Below, one piece after another: positions 52,015-60,234 of a DNA stretch of 64,000 nucleotides. A program made the translations under genes and the position numbers. Below the pieces are notes generated by a model, which saw only the letters and a list, made by a program, of their open reading frames with translations, was not told the DNA's origin and ran no database searches. How positions within the stretch are numbered: the first letter of the stretch is position 1; each line of letters begins with the position of its first letter. The stretch is from NCBI RefSeq assembly GCF_028994775.1, contig NZ_JAJQMN010000008.1, forward strand, positions 248,001 to 312,000. Reading direction: 5' to 3'. The stretch comes from Promicromonospora iranensis. GTDB taxonomy: Bacteria > Actinomycetota > Actinomycetes > Actinomycetales > Cellulomonadaceae.

Positions 52015-53386
52015 GGTTCACCTCCTGCCCTGTCGGCTCCTGCCCTGTCGGCTCCTGCCGTGCCGATTCGTGCCGCAGGGACTCCCGGCGCGCGGACTCG
52101 CGGCGCGCCGAGGGGGCGGCCTGCGCGGCGATCGCCTCCAGCCGTTCGTCGTCGCTGCCCCGCCAGTCGTCCGGGAGAATGTGGTCGAGCACGTCGTCGA
52201 CGGTGACCACGCCCAGCAGCCTGCGCTGGGCGTCGAGCACGGGCAGCGCGAGCAGGTCGTAGGCCGCGAGCAGGCGCGTCACCTGGCCCACCGAGGCGTC
52301 ATGGGTCAGCCACTCCGTCTCGGCGTCCAGCACGGAGGCGACCGCCGCGTGCGGTGGCTCACGCAGCAGCCGCTGGAAGTGCGCGACGCCGAGGAACCGG
52401 CCGGTCGGCGTCTCCAGCGGCGGCCGCACCACGAACACCATCGAGGCCAGCGCCGGTGGCAGCTCGGCACGTCTGATCTGGGCCAGTGCGGTGGCGATGG
52501 TGTCGTCCGCGCCCAGGATCACCGGCTCCGTGGTCATCAGACCACCCGCCGTGTCCTCCGCGTACTCCAGCAGACGCCGGACGTCGGCCGCCTCCTCCGG
52601 CTCCATCAGGTTCAGGAGCTGGGCCGCCTGCTCCTGCGGCAGCTCGTTCAAGAGGTCGGCGGCGTCGTCCGGCTCCATCGCCTCCAGCACGTCGGCCGCG
52701 CGGTCCCGGTCCAGGCCCGAGAGGATCGCCACCTGGGCGTCCTCCGGCAGCTCCTCCAGCACGTCGGCGAGGCGCTCATCGTTCAGGGCGCCTGCGATCT
52801 CCAGCCGGCGCGCCGACCCCAGCTCGTGGATCACGTCAGCGAGGTCAGCGGCCCGCATGTCCTCGTACGCCTCCAGGAGCCGCGCCGCGCCTTGCTCCGC
52901 CGACCGCGCGGTGAGGTCCTGCACGGCGTCGACAGGGACCGTCAGCGTGGAGCCGCGCCGGAACGGGGCCGCGCCCCGGGCCGACCGGCGCCGCACGAAC
53001 AGCTGGTCCACCAGCCAGTCGCCGGTGCGCTGCTGCGCGATGGAGACGTCCTCGATGGTGACCTCGCCCGAACCGTCCTTGAGCTGGACCCGGCGGTCCA
53101 GCAGCTCGCCCAGCACCACCGACTCCATGGCCCGCTGCTCGAACCGCCGCATGTTAACCAGGCCGGTGCTGATCACCTGACCCACGTCGATGCTCGTGAC
53201 GCGCGTCAGGGGGAGAAAGACGCGACGGCGGCCGGGCACCTCGACCACCAGGCCCACCGCACGCGGCGCCCCCTTGGCCCGAACCAGCACCACGACATCA
53301 CGAACGCGGCCCACCTGGTCCCCGATCGGGTCGAAGACCGGTGTGCCGGCCAGACGTGCGACAAATACCCTCGTGCTGGCGCTCAC
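52007..53386 (-). CDS. PRC-barrel / MgtE-N / CBS domain protein without channel domain
   Basis: The 459-residue soluble protein starts with a PRC-barrel (RLAGTPVFDPIGDQVGRVRDVVV, about 10-75), then an MgtE N-terminal superhelix (about 175-285, ELPEDAQVAILSGLDRDRAADVLEAMEPDDAADLLNELP) and two CBS motifs (about 285-405, ending AYDLLALPVLDAQRRLLGVVTVDDVLDHIL). The transmembrane Mg2+ channel of MgtE is absent. In MgtE these domains sense Mg2+, so this may be a sensor or regulator acting with the DUF1003 protein. The C-terminus carries diverged 15-bp repeats (ESARRES, QEPTG twice). The GTG at 53386 starts the PRC-barrel; longer starts add unrelated sequence. Confidence 0.87.
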   Translation of the reverse strand: MSASTRVFVARLAGTPVFDPIGDQVGRVRDVVVLVRAKGAPRAVGLVVEVPGRRRVFLPLTRVTSIDVGQVISTGLVNMRRFEQRAMESVVLGELLDRRVQLKDGSGEVTIEDVSIAQQRTGDWLVDQLFVRRRSARGAAPFRRGSTLTVPVDAVQDLTARSAEQGAARLLEAYEDMRAADLADVIHELGSARRLEIAGALNDERLADVLEELPEDAQVAILSGLDRDRAADVLEAMEPDDAADLLNELPQEQAAQLLNLMEPEEAADVRRLLEYAEDTAGGLMTTEPVILGADDTIATALAQIRRAELPPALASMVFVVRPPLETPTGRFLGVAHFQRLLREPPHAAVASVLDAETEWLTHDASVGQVTRLLAAYDLLALPVLDAQRRLLGVVTVDDVLDHILPDDWRGSDDERLEAIAAQAAPSARRESARRESLRHESARQEPTGQEPTGQEVNRG

Positions 53387-53459
53387 GCTGGTCAGCCTAC
53401 GACCCGCTCCTGGGCCACGCTCCTCGCCACTTGCCGCAAGGTAGGAGAGACTATGCGGT

Positions 53460-54425
53460 ATGAGCATGTCTCGCCCGGGTGCCGTCCCGAAGGTCCCGAC
53501 CCTGCCGGCAGGCGACGAGGTCGCCGCGTACTCCACCTACCTGGAGGCGCAGAAAGCCGTCGATTACCTCTCCGACAACAAGTTCCCCGTCGAGAACGTC
53601 ACCATCGTGGGCACCGACCTGCGCATGGTGGAGCGCGTCACGGGGCGCCTCACGTACGGCCGGGTGGCGCTCGCGGGCGCCCTCTCCGGCGCATGGTTCG
53701 GTTTCTTCGTCGGGTTGTTGATCACGCTGTTCGCCGGCGAGGCGGGCTTCCAGGTGATGTTCGCCGGTATCGCGCTCGGTGCCGGCTTCGGCCTGCTTTT
53801 CTCCGTGCTGTCTTACGCGTTCACGGGTGGGCGGCGTGACTTCACGTCCTCGTCGCAGATCGTGGCCGCGACGTACGCGATCCTCTGCGCCCACGACCAC
53901 GCGAGCGACGCACGGGCGCTCCTGATGCGCTCGCCCAGCGGCCTGGGCAAGTCGCGGGGCAACGCCACCGTGGGGGTCCCTGCTCCCGCTGTGCCGCCGT
54001 CGCCCACTGCTCAGGCGCCCGGCGCCGAGCCCGCGCAGCCCGCCGCGACGCCGACGCGCCCGACCGATCCGCGCTGGGTCACGCCGACGGGTGAGCCCCG
54101 GTACGGCGCGATGCGGCCTGGTGCTGGTGCTGCTGGTGCTCCCGCGCCGGCCGAGACGCCGGCGGGTGCGCCTGCTGGCGCGCCCGCGAGCACGCCGACG
54201 GACGCACCGACCGGCACACCGGCGGACGCTCCGACCGGCGCTCCGACCGGCGCACCGGCGGACGCTCCGGCGGATGCGCCCTCCGACGCACCGACCCCGC
54301 CTGACCAGGCATCGGGCGCCCCGGACGAGCAGCGCCCGGACACCACGGGCAGCCCGGACGACTCGCCGACGTCGCGCACCCGCTACTCGAACCCGTACGC
54401 CCCGCCGAGCGACGACCAGAAGTAG
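53460..54425 (+). CDS. General stress protein (YflT/17M-like) with Ala/Pro-rich tail
   Basis: The 321-residue protein has an N-terminal heat/general-stress YflT-like domain (AAYSTYLEAQKAVDYLSDNKFPVENVTIVGTDLRMVERVTGRLTYGRVA), two glycine-rich membrane helices (about 70-120, WFGFFVGLLITLFAG and AGIALGAGFGLLFSVLSYAF), and a short conserved part ending near 160. The remaining 150 residues are low-complexity, with repeated DAPTGTPA / GAPADAP units, and are likely disordered. The helical region with small residues suggests membrane association. An AGGAGA site is 12-17 bases before ATG 53460. It is divergent from the MgtE-N/CBS gene. Confidence 0.8.
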   Translation: MSMSRPGAVPKVPTLPAGDEVAAYSTYLEAQKAVDYLSDNKFPVENVTIVGTDLRMVERVTGRLTYGRVALAGALSGAWFGFFVGLLITLFAGEAGFQVMFAGIALGAGFGLLFSVLSYAFTGGRRDFTSSSQIVAATYAILCAHDHASDARALLMRSPSGLGKSRGNATVGVPAPAVPPSPTAQAPGAEPAQPAATPTRPTDPRWVTPTGEPRYGAMRPGAGAAGAPAPAETPAGAPAGAPASTPTDAPTGTPADAPTGAPTGAPADAPADAPSDAPTPPDQASGAPDEQRPDTTGSPDDSPTSRTRYSNPYAPPSDDQK

Positions 54426-54489
54426 CCGAGTTCCCCGCAGGGAACAACCGAACCTCATCGGCCTGAGCCGTACCGGGGCTGAGCTCACT

Positions 54490-54549
54490 GCTGGTTTGAG
54501 CGGTGCTGGTTTGAGCGGTGCTGGTTTGAGCGGTGCTGGTTTGAGCGGT
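54490..54549. repeat. Four exact 15-bp tandem repeats
   Basis: GCTGGTTTGAGCGGT occurs four times without mismatch, followed by a partial copy GCT. It lies 64 bases after the stress-protein stop and 5 bases before the array at 54555. It is not in a coding frame that I can support. Confidence 0.9.
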
Positions 54550-54554
54550 GCTCC

Positions 54555-54681
54555 GACTTCGGTCTGTTGCAACGGTGGCCGATATGACTTCGGTCGGTTG
54601 CTCTGAGATCGGTCAATCAAACGACCGATCTCAGAGCAACCGACCGAAGTCATTTTCTGTGCCGTGCAAGGGACCGAAGTG
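54555..54681. repeat. Phased inverted repeat array, locus B
   Basis: Decamers GACTTCGGTC (54555, 54586), GAGATCGGTC (54605), then loop AATCAAAC, then GACCGATCTC (54623), GACCGAAGTC (54642) and GACCGAAGTG (54672). The steps are 31, 19, 18, 19 and 30 bases, matching locus A. The core 54586-54652 is identical, over 67 bases and in the same orientation, to 55941-56007. It lies between the converging stress-protein and AbiEi-like genes. Confidence 0.88.
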
Positions 54682-54685
54682 GGCG

Positions 54686-55666
54686 TCAGATGGCGGGCAG
54701 GCGTGAGTCGATCCGGGCCGTCCGCAGCACGTCCGCTGGGATGTGCGCCCTGATTCGGTCGAGCATCGCCTGGACATCCTGTTTGTCGGACGCGCTGACA
54801 TTTTCGAGGCTGACGCCGGCTCGCCGGATGGCGTCGGCGCGAGCCTTCTCGGCCAGATACTCCTGTGCGGGGTCGTGCCCGGGGCGGACACCGTCCGGCC
54901 GATACTTGACCTGACCGTCGAACTCGATGCCCAGCGCCCACTGTTCGTAGCCCAGATCGGTGTGGAAGAGTCCGGCGTCGGTCTCCACCGGCATCTGCGT
55001 GGCCGGTCGGGGCAGGCCGGCACGGAGCAGCTCATAGCGGACCCAGGTCTCCCAGGCGGACTGAGGGCCAAGGTCAGCGAGCTCGATCACCAGCCGGGCC
55101 CGCTGGATCCCGCGCCGTCCGGTTTGAGCGTCGAGCGTCGCGAGCAGCTCTTCTCGTTCGGCACCCAGGCCCAGGGCTGAGTCGGCGATGACGAGCGCTT
55201 CGAGCGGGTGCAACGTCCGTGCGCAGTCGACGACCGTGCGTGCGAGTGATGTCACGGGCAGGCCCGCAGCCTCGATGATGTCATCGGGCGCAAGGGTCCA
55301 CGAGTATCGCCGCACGTCGCCGGCCGCGTGGCCGGAGGCTCGGTAGTGCTGGTAGACGTGTGTTTCCCGCGGTGTCGTCCAGACGAGGCAACCCAGGAGC
55401 AGCGCGGCCGACGCATGGCTGAACACATGCTTGGCTCTGAGCTGGGAGTGCAGCGCACGGGCGCGGGCGAGCGCCTTCTGGCGCGCTTCTCGCGGGGCGC
55501 CCGAAGGACCATCGACCTGGATCGCGTCCGGAGCGCAGTACGCACCGCGTCGAACCCTGAGGACTTCGCCGGTGCGGGCCCCGGCGGCCAGCTTGTTGCG
55601 GTTGTGCTCGAGCGCGAGGGCAACCGCTGGGATCTTCACCTCGACCATGGAACGACATTGCGCCAT
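54686..55666 (-). CDS. AbiEi-like regulator fused to DUF559-type endonuclease-like domain
   Basis: The 326-residue protein has an N-terminal winged-helix type region like AbiEi antitoxins (LAAGARTGEVLRVRRGAYCAP, then HVFSHASAALLLGC, SLARTVVDCAR). The C-terminal part resembles the DUF559/restriction-endonuclease-like fold: ETWVRYELLRAGLPRPATQMPVE, the acidic LGYEQWALGIEFDGQVKY, and YLAEKARADAIRRAGVS. The acidic core fits a PD-(D/E)xK type site, but I cannot confirm all residues. No AbiEii-type toxin gene adjoins. Both sides carry copies of the same 67-bp palindromic core in direct orientation, so it may be a cassette. ATG 55648 is an alternative start. Its activity is unknown. Confidence 0.75.
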   Translation of the reverse strand: MAQCRSMVEVKIPAVALALEHNRNKLAAGARTGEVLRVRRGAYCAPDAIQVDGPSGAPREARQKALARARALHSQLRAKHVFSHASAALLLGCLVWTTPRETHVYQHYRASGHAAGDVRRYSWTLAPDDIIEAAGLPVTSLARTVVDCARTLHPLEALVIADSALGLGAEREELLATLDAQTGRRGIQRARLVIELADLGPQSAWETWVRYELLRAGLPRPATQMPVETDAGLFHTDLGYEQWALGIEFDGQVKYRPDGVRPGHDPAQEYLAEKARADAIRRAGVSLENVSASDKQDVQAMLDRIRAHIPADVLRTARIDSRLPAI

Positions 55667-55910
55667 CCCGCGAGGGTCCGATGACTGGCCCAGACGGAAC
55701 TGTGCACAGACCGCGAGTCCACAGGGCCGTGGTCGTGCTCGGACCGTTGGGGCGCCGTCCCGTGGGACCTTACGTGGGCGACGGCCGTCCGGCTGTCCCG
55801 CTCGGCCCAGATGATGTGTGGCGGCGCGGCACGGCGCGGCGCGGTCCGGCAGGGCGCGGCACGGGCGCCGCAGGGCGGTGCGGAGCGCGGCGGGGTGGAG
55901 CGCAGTGCGC

Positions 55911-56093
55911 GACTTCGGTCAGTTGCACGGCGGCCGATACGACTTCGGTCGGTTGCTCTGAGATCGGTCAATCAAACGACCGATCTCAGAGCAACCGACC
56001 GAAGTCAGTTGTCCGAGCCGTGCAACGGACCGAACTCAGTGTCGCCAAGCCCGGCCGCCGAACTCAATGCCACCAAGCCTGGCCGCCGAACTC
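55911..56093. repeat. Phased inverted repeat array, locus C
   Basis: Decamers GACTTCGGTC (55911, 55941), GAGATCGGTC (55960), loop AATCAAAC, then GACCGATCTC (55978), GACCGAAGTC (55997), GACCGAACTC (56028) and two diverged CGCCGAACTC copies (56056, 56084) that run up to the stop codon of the peptidase gene. Steps are 30, 19, 18, 19, 31, 28 and 28 bases. The remainder of the 425-base gap (55667-55910) holds the promoter side of the AbiEi-like gene and a GC-rich stretch with GCGGCGCGG-like words; I see no gene there. Confidence 0.88.
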
Positions 56094-57639
56094 AGCGCAG
56101 CGACGCCATCCAGGCCTCGACGTCCTCCGGGCGACGGGGCAGAGCTGCCGAGAGGTTCTCGTTGCCGTCCTCGGTGATCAGCACGTCGTCCTCGATGCGC
56201 ACGCCGATGCCGCGGAACTCCTCCGGCACGGCGAGGTCGTCGGCCTTGAAGTAGAGGCCCGGCTCGATGGTGAACACCATGCCCGGCTCCAGGACTCCGT
56301 CGAGGTAGAGCTCGCGGCGGGCCTGTGCGCAGTCGTGGACGTCGAGGCCGAGGTGGTGCGAGGTGCCGTGCACCATCCAGCGGCGGTGCTGCTGGCCGTC
56401 GTCGCCGAGTGCGTCGGCGGCGGTGACGCCGTCGGGCAGGAAACCCCACTCCTCGAGGCGGGCCGCGATGACCTCCATGGCCGCCGCGTGGACGTCGCGG
56501 AACCTGGCGCCCGGCTTGGCGACGGCGAACGCGGCGTCGGCCGCGTCGAGCACCGCCTGGTAGATCTTGCGCTGCACGTCGGTGAACTCGCCGTCGACGG
56601 GCAGGGAGCGGGTGATGTCCGCGGTGTAGAGCGAGTCGACCTCGACGCCGCCGTCGAGCAGCAGCACGTCGCCGGAGCGGACCTCGCCGTCGTTCCGGAT
56701 CCAGTGCAGCGTGGTGGCGTGCTCGCCCGAGGCCGCGATGGTCTCGTAACCCACGGCGTTGCCCTCGAGCCGGGCGTGCCCGTCGAAGGTGGTCTCCACG
56801 ACACGCTCGCCACGGCGGTGCTCCTTCGCGGCGGGCAGCGCCCGGACGACGGCCTCGAAGCCCTCGATGGTGCGGGCCACCGCCTCGCGCATCTGCTCGA
56901 TCTCGTACTCGTCCTTGATGAGCCGCAGTTCGGAGGTCGCCTCGACGAGCTTCTCGTCGGTCAGCGCGTCCTCCTCCTCGCCGGCCTCCACGCGCAGCTC
57001 CTCGACGAGCGACTCGATCGCGTCGTCGGCGCCGGTCACCACGAGGAGGTGCACGCCGCCGTCGCCCACGTCCTTGGCCAGGGCGTCGCCCAGCTCGTCG
57101 ATGTGGCGGGCCTCGATGCCGGTGAGGGCCTCGACGTCGGCCAGCGACGGGCGGGCGCCGACCCAGAACTCGCCGTAGCGGGCATCGGCGTAGAACTCCT
57201 CGTTGTCCCGCGGCGCGAGGGGGCGCACGTACAGCACGGCGTGGTGGCCGCCGGCGCCGTCCGGGCCGGGGTCGCCGGAGCCGTCCTCGACCGGGTGCAG
57301 CACCAGGACGGCGTCCGGCTCGCGGTCGGTGCCCAGGCCGGTGAGGTGCGCGAACGCCGAGTGCGGCCGGAACCGGTAGTCGGTGTCGTTGGAGCGGGTC
57401 TTGAGCGAGCCCGCCGGGATCACGAGGCGTACGCCCGGCAGCCGCTCGGAGAGGGCGGCCCGTCGGGCGACGGTGTACTGCGCGGCGGGCGACGCCGTCA
57501 GACCGAGCTCGGCGCGCGGGGCCCACTGCGACATCACGAAATTCTTGAAGGCGGTGGAGGCGGGGCGGTGTGAACGGTTGGACCCGCGATCGGCGGTTCC
57601 CTGCTCGTCAGGCTGCGAAGTGGAAGTGGGCTCGCTCAT
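56092..57639 (-). CDS. pepP: Xaa-Pro aminopeptidase
   Basis: The 515-residue M24B metallopeptidase removes N-terminal residues before proline in the cytoplasm. The N-terminal domain (about 50-250) holds the AMP_N fold (YTVARRAALSERLPG, FRPHSAFAHLTGL). The catalytic pita-bread domain shows the metal ligands: Asp in LLLDGGVEVDSLYTADITRSLP, His in MVHGTSHHLGLDVHD, Glu in FTIEPGLYF and Glu in IGVRIEDDVLIT. Length and order match PepP. It precedes an alpha/beta hydrolase in the window but is downstream of it in transcription (12-base gap, same strand). Its last bases lie within array C. Confidence 0.94.
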   Translation of the reverse strand: MSEPTSTSQPDEQGTADRGSNRSHRPASTAFKNFVMSQWAPRAELGLTASPAAQYTVARRAALSERLPGVRLVIPAGSLKTRSNDTDYRFRPHSAFAHLTGLGTDREPDAVLVLHPVEDGSGDPGPDGAGGHHAVLYVRPLAPRDNEEFYADARYGEFWVGARPSLADVEALTGIEARHIDELGDALAKDVGDGGVHLLVVTGADDAIESLVEELRVEAGEEEDALTDEKLVEATSELRLIKDEYEIEQMREAVARTIEGFEAVVRALPAAKEHRRGERVVETTFDGHARLEGNAVGYETIAASGEHATTLHWIRNDGEVRSGDVLLLDGGVEVDSLYTADITRSLPVDGEFTDVQRKIYQAVLDAADAAFAVAKPGARFRDVHAAAMEVIAARLEEWGFLPDGVTAADALGDDGQQHRRWMVHGTSHHLGLDVHDCAQARRELYLDGVLEPGMVFTIEPGLYFKADDLAVPEEFRGIGVRIEDDVLITEDGNENLSAALPRRPEDVEAWMASLR

Positions 57640-57651
57640 ACGCCCAGTGTT

Positions 57652-58491
57652 TCACGCACGCCGCTTGAAGTCCGCAAGCGCCCTGGCGAGCACCCGGTTG
57701 AAGGCCGCGGGGGCCTCCGTGTTGACGTCGTGCCCCGCACCGGGGATGACCACGAGCGACCCGTCGTGGGCCGCGGAGAGGTGTCGCTGCTCCTCGATGC
57801 GCATGGCGTCGCGGGCGCCGTTGACGAACCAGAGCGGGACCCGTGCGGCGCGTACGTTGGCGATCGAGGACCGCCCGGCGAGATGGGTCAGCGCGTCGGT
57901 CACGACGTCCCACGTGGGGCGGTACATCTCCGCGGTCTGGCGCGGCGCGATCTCGATCTGTCGCAGGTCGGAGCCGCCGGGGGCGCTCCGGAGCGGGCGG
58001 AGGGGGAGACGCACCGAGGGCACGGAGAGGCGCGCGCGGTGCACGCTCGGGTGCACGACTCGGCCCGTCAGCCGGCGGCCCAGGTAGGCGGCGTTCGCGA
58101 TGCTCTTCGCGACGTCGCGGTAGAGCCGCACCGGCTTGCCCTTCGGGTCCGAGGTACAACCGGCCGCGAGTACACCCACCAGCCGGTCGGTGACCTCCGG
58201 CCGGGCGGCCCAGGCGAGCGAGGTGTAGCCGCCGAGGGACAGCCCCACCAGAGCCACCGGCCCGGACGGGAGGGTGGCGACCGCGTCGTCCAGCGCCTCG
58301 AAGGCGCCGTCCATGCTGAACCGGTCGTGGCGGCGCGCACCGTGCGCGGGCAGGTCTACCGCGACGGCCTCGTGGCCGGCAGCACGCACGTGCTCGATCT
58401 GGTTCTCCCAGATCGCGCCGGAGCTGCGCACGCCGTGCACGAAGACGACGCTCGTGCGGGCGTCCTGCGGGTTCTGGTTGCTGCTCGTCAT
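57652..58491 (-). CDS. Alpha/beta hydrolase
   Basis: The 279-residue hydrolase has SVVFVHGVRSSGAIWENQIEHVRAAGHEAVAVDLPAHG, the nucleophile elbow VALVGLSLGGYTSLAWA (Ser), the acid strand VPLWFVNGARDAMR and the catalytic His in VVIPGAGHDVNTEAP. The layout is that of lipase/esterase or haloperoxidase-like serine hydrolases; the substrate is unknown. ATG 58491 is used because similarity starts just after it; upstream sequence in the frame is not conserved. It is the first gene of a two-gene unit with pepP. Confidence 0.85.
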   Translation of the reverse strand: MTSSNQNPQDARTSVVFVHGVRSSGAIWENQIEHVRAAGHEAVAVDLPAHGARRHDRFSMDGAFEALDDAVATLPSGPVALVGLSLGGYTSLAWAARPEVTDRLVGVLAAGCTSDPKGKPVRLYRDVAKSIANAAYLGRRLTGRVVHPSVHRARLSVPSVRLPLRPLRSAPGGSDLRQIEIAPRQTAEMYRPTWDVVTDALTHLAGRSSIANVRAARVPLWFVNGARDAMRIEEQRHLSAAHDGSLVVIPGAGHDVNTEAPAAFNRVLARALADFKRRA

Positions 58492-58700
58492 CTCTTCGAT
58501 GATGCGTGACCGGCCGGGGCAGGCGGCGTACGACGGCCGAACGGTCGGTGAACGTGCTGTGTGGGCTTGATGCTCCGCGGTTCGCAGCACCGCGGCCGGG
58601 CATCGTGCGGCGGCCCACCTGCCGTCGCGGACGACGGGGGGTGCCGCACCTCACGCCGTCCGCGACGCCGGGTGGGCCGGAGGATCTCTACCCTGGTGGA

Positions 58701-59549
58701 GTGATCGACCTCCACACGCACTCCACCGCGTCAGACGGCACGGACTCGCCAGCGCGGCTGGTCGAGGTCGCCGCACGCGCCGGTATCACCACGCTGGCCA
58801 TCACCGACCACGACACGACCTCGGGCTGGCCCGAGGCGGCCGAGGCGGCGGGGCGGTTCCAGATCGGCCTGGTGCGCGGTGCCGAGATCTCGGCGATCGC
58901 CCGGACCACCGGCTGGGGCACCGGCGTGCACCTGCTCGCGTACCTGCACGACCCGACCCATCCTGACCTGCTCACCGAGACCGAGCGCACCCGTGACGAC
59001 CGGACGTCCCGCGCCCGGCGCATGGTGGACCTCCTCGGCCAGGACTACCCGATCACGTGGGACGACCTGCTCGCCCAGACGAAGTCGGGCACGACGATCG
59101 GCCGCCCGCACATCGCGGACGCACTGGTGGCGGCAGGTGTCGTGCACGACCGCGACGAGGCGTTCGCCACGATGCTTCGCCCCGGCACGCGGTACTACGT
59201 GGGCCACTACGCGCCCGACGCCGTCGCCGCCGTCCGGGCGGTCCGCGCCGCCGGCGGGGTGCCGGTCTTCGCGCACCCGGGGGCGGATGCGCGCGGGCGG
59301 GTGGTCCCCGACTCGACCATCGAGGAGCTGGCCGCGGCAGGGCTCGCGGGGCTCGAGGTGGACCACCGCGACCACACCCCGGACGCGCGCCGCAGGCTGC
59401 GGGACATCGCCGAGTCGCTGGACCTGCTGGTCACGGGATCGAGCGACTTCCACGGCGCGGGCAAGCGGAACCTCATCGGTGAGAACACGACGGAGCCCGA
59501 GGTGCTCGAGGCGATCGCCGCGCAGGGAGCCCTCGAGGTGCTCCGGTGA
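58701..59549 (+). CDS. PHP-domain phosphoesterase
   Basis: The 282-residue protein has all PHP metal motifs: HTHSTASDGT at the N-terminus, ITDHDTTSGWPEA, GAEIS, VFAHPGADARG and GSSDFHGAGK. The arrangement matches the single-domain group that includes 3',5'-nucleoside bisphosphate phosphatase and 5'-3' exoribonuclease AM (YciV). A role in clearing pAp-type nucleotides or short RNA ends is therefore likely but unproven. The GTG at 58701 begins exactly at the first motif and follows GGTGGA. Its stop overlaps the GTG of marC by four bases. Confidence 0.88.
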   Translation: MIDLHTHSTASDGTDSPARLVEVAARAGITTLAITDHDTTSGWPEAAEAAGRFQIGLVRGAEISAIARTTGWGTGVHLLAYLHDPTHPDLLTETERTRDDRTSRARRMVDLLGQDYPITWDDLLAQTKSGTTIGRPHIADALVAAGVVHDRDEAFATMLRPGTRYYVGHYAPDAVAAVRAVRAAGGVPVFAHPGADARGRVVPDSTIEELAAAGLAGLEVDHRDHTPDARRRLRDIAESLDLLVTGSSDFHGAGKRNLIGENTTEPEVLEAIAAQGALEVLR

Positions 59550-60181
59550 GCTGGTTCGACGTCGCACTCTTCACCGAGGTGTTCGTCACGCTCTTCGTGA
59601 TCATGGACCCGCCCGGCACCGTGCCGGTGTTCCTGGCGCTGACCTCCCGGATGACGGCGCACGACCGCAGACGCGCCGCGCGGACCGCGATCTTCGTCGC
59701 GTTCGGCGTGATCGTGGTGTTCGCCGTGTTCGGCCAGCTGCTGCTGGAGCACATGGGTATCTCGCTCGCGGCGCTCCAGGCGTCGGGCGGGCTGCTCCTG
59801 CTCCTCGTCGCGCTGGAACTGCTCATGGGCAAGATGGACGCCGGCGGGACCGACGCCGGCGGCTCGGCCAAGAACGTCGCCCTGGTGCCGCTGGCGACGC
59901 CGCTGCTTGCCGGGCCCGGCACGATCGTGGCCACCATGGTGTTCGTGCAGCAGGGCGTGCACGCCGGGGAGTCCCCGGTGGGGCACTACGCCTCGATCGG
60001 CATCGGCATCGTGGCGGTCTGCATCTGCACGTGGGCCGCCATGCGGTTCGCCGGGCTGGTGCACCGGGTGCTCAAGGACTCCGGCGTGACGCTGGTGACC
60101 CGGATCGCGGGTGTGCTGCTCGCGGCGATCGCGACCCAGATGATCGCCAACGGCGTCATCGAGTTCGTGCGCACGGTCTGA
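59546..60181 (+). CDS. MarC family integral membrane protein
   Basis: The 211-residue protein has six predicted helices. The MarC signature is at the start (TLFVIMDPPGTVPVFLALTSRM, with the helix-breaking DPPG) and again in the second half (LVPLATPLLAGPGTIVATMV). The repeat of these halves shows the internal duplication typical of the family. The biochemical role is unknown; the old link with multiple antibiotic resistance is not supported. The GTG start overlaps the PHP gene stop (GTGA), so the two form an operon. Confidence 0.9.
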   Translation: MSWFDVALFTEVFVTLFVIMDPPGTVPVFLALTSRMTAHDRRRAARTAIFVAFGVIVVFAVFGQLLLEHMGISLAALQASGGLLLLLVALELLMGKMDAGGTDAGGSAKNVALVPLATPLLAGPGTIVATMVFVQQGVHAGESPVGHYASIGIGIVAVCICTWAAMRFAGLVHRVLKDSGVTLVTRIAGVLLAAIATQMIANGVIEFVRTV

Positions 60182-60234
60182 CGCCGGGCGTCCGTCGGGG
60201 CGTCCGGCATCGTGCGGTCAGACCCGCCGCGATG

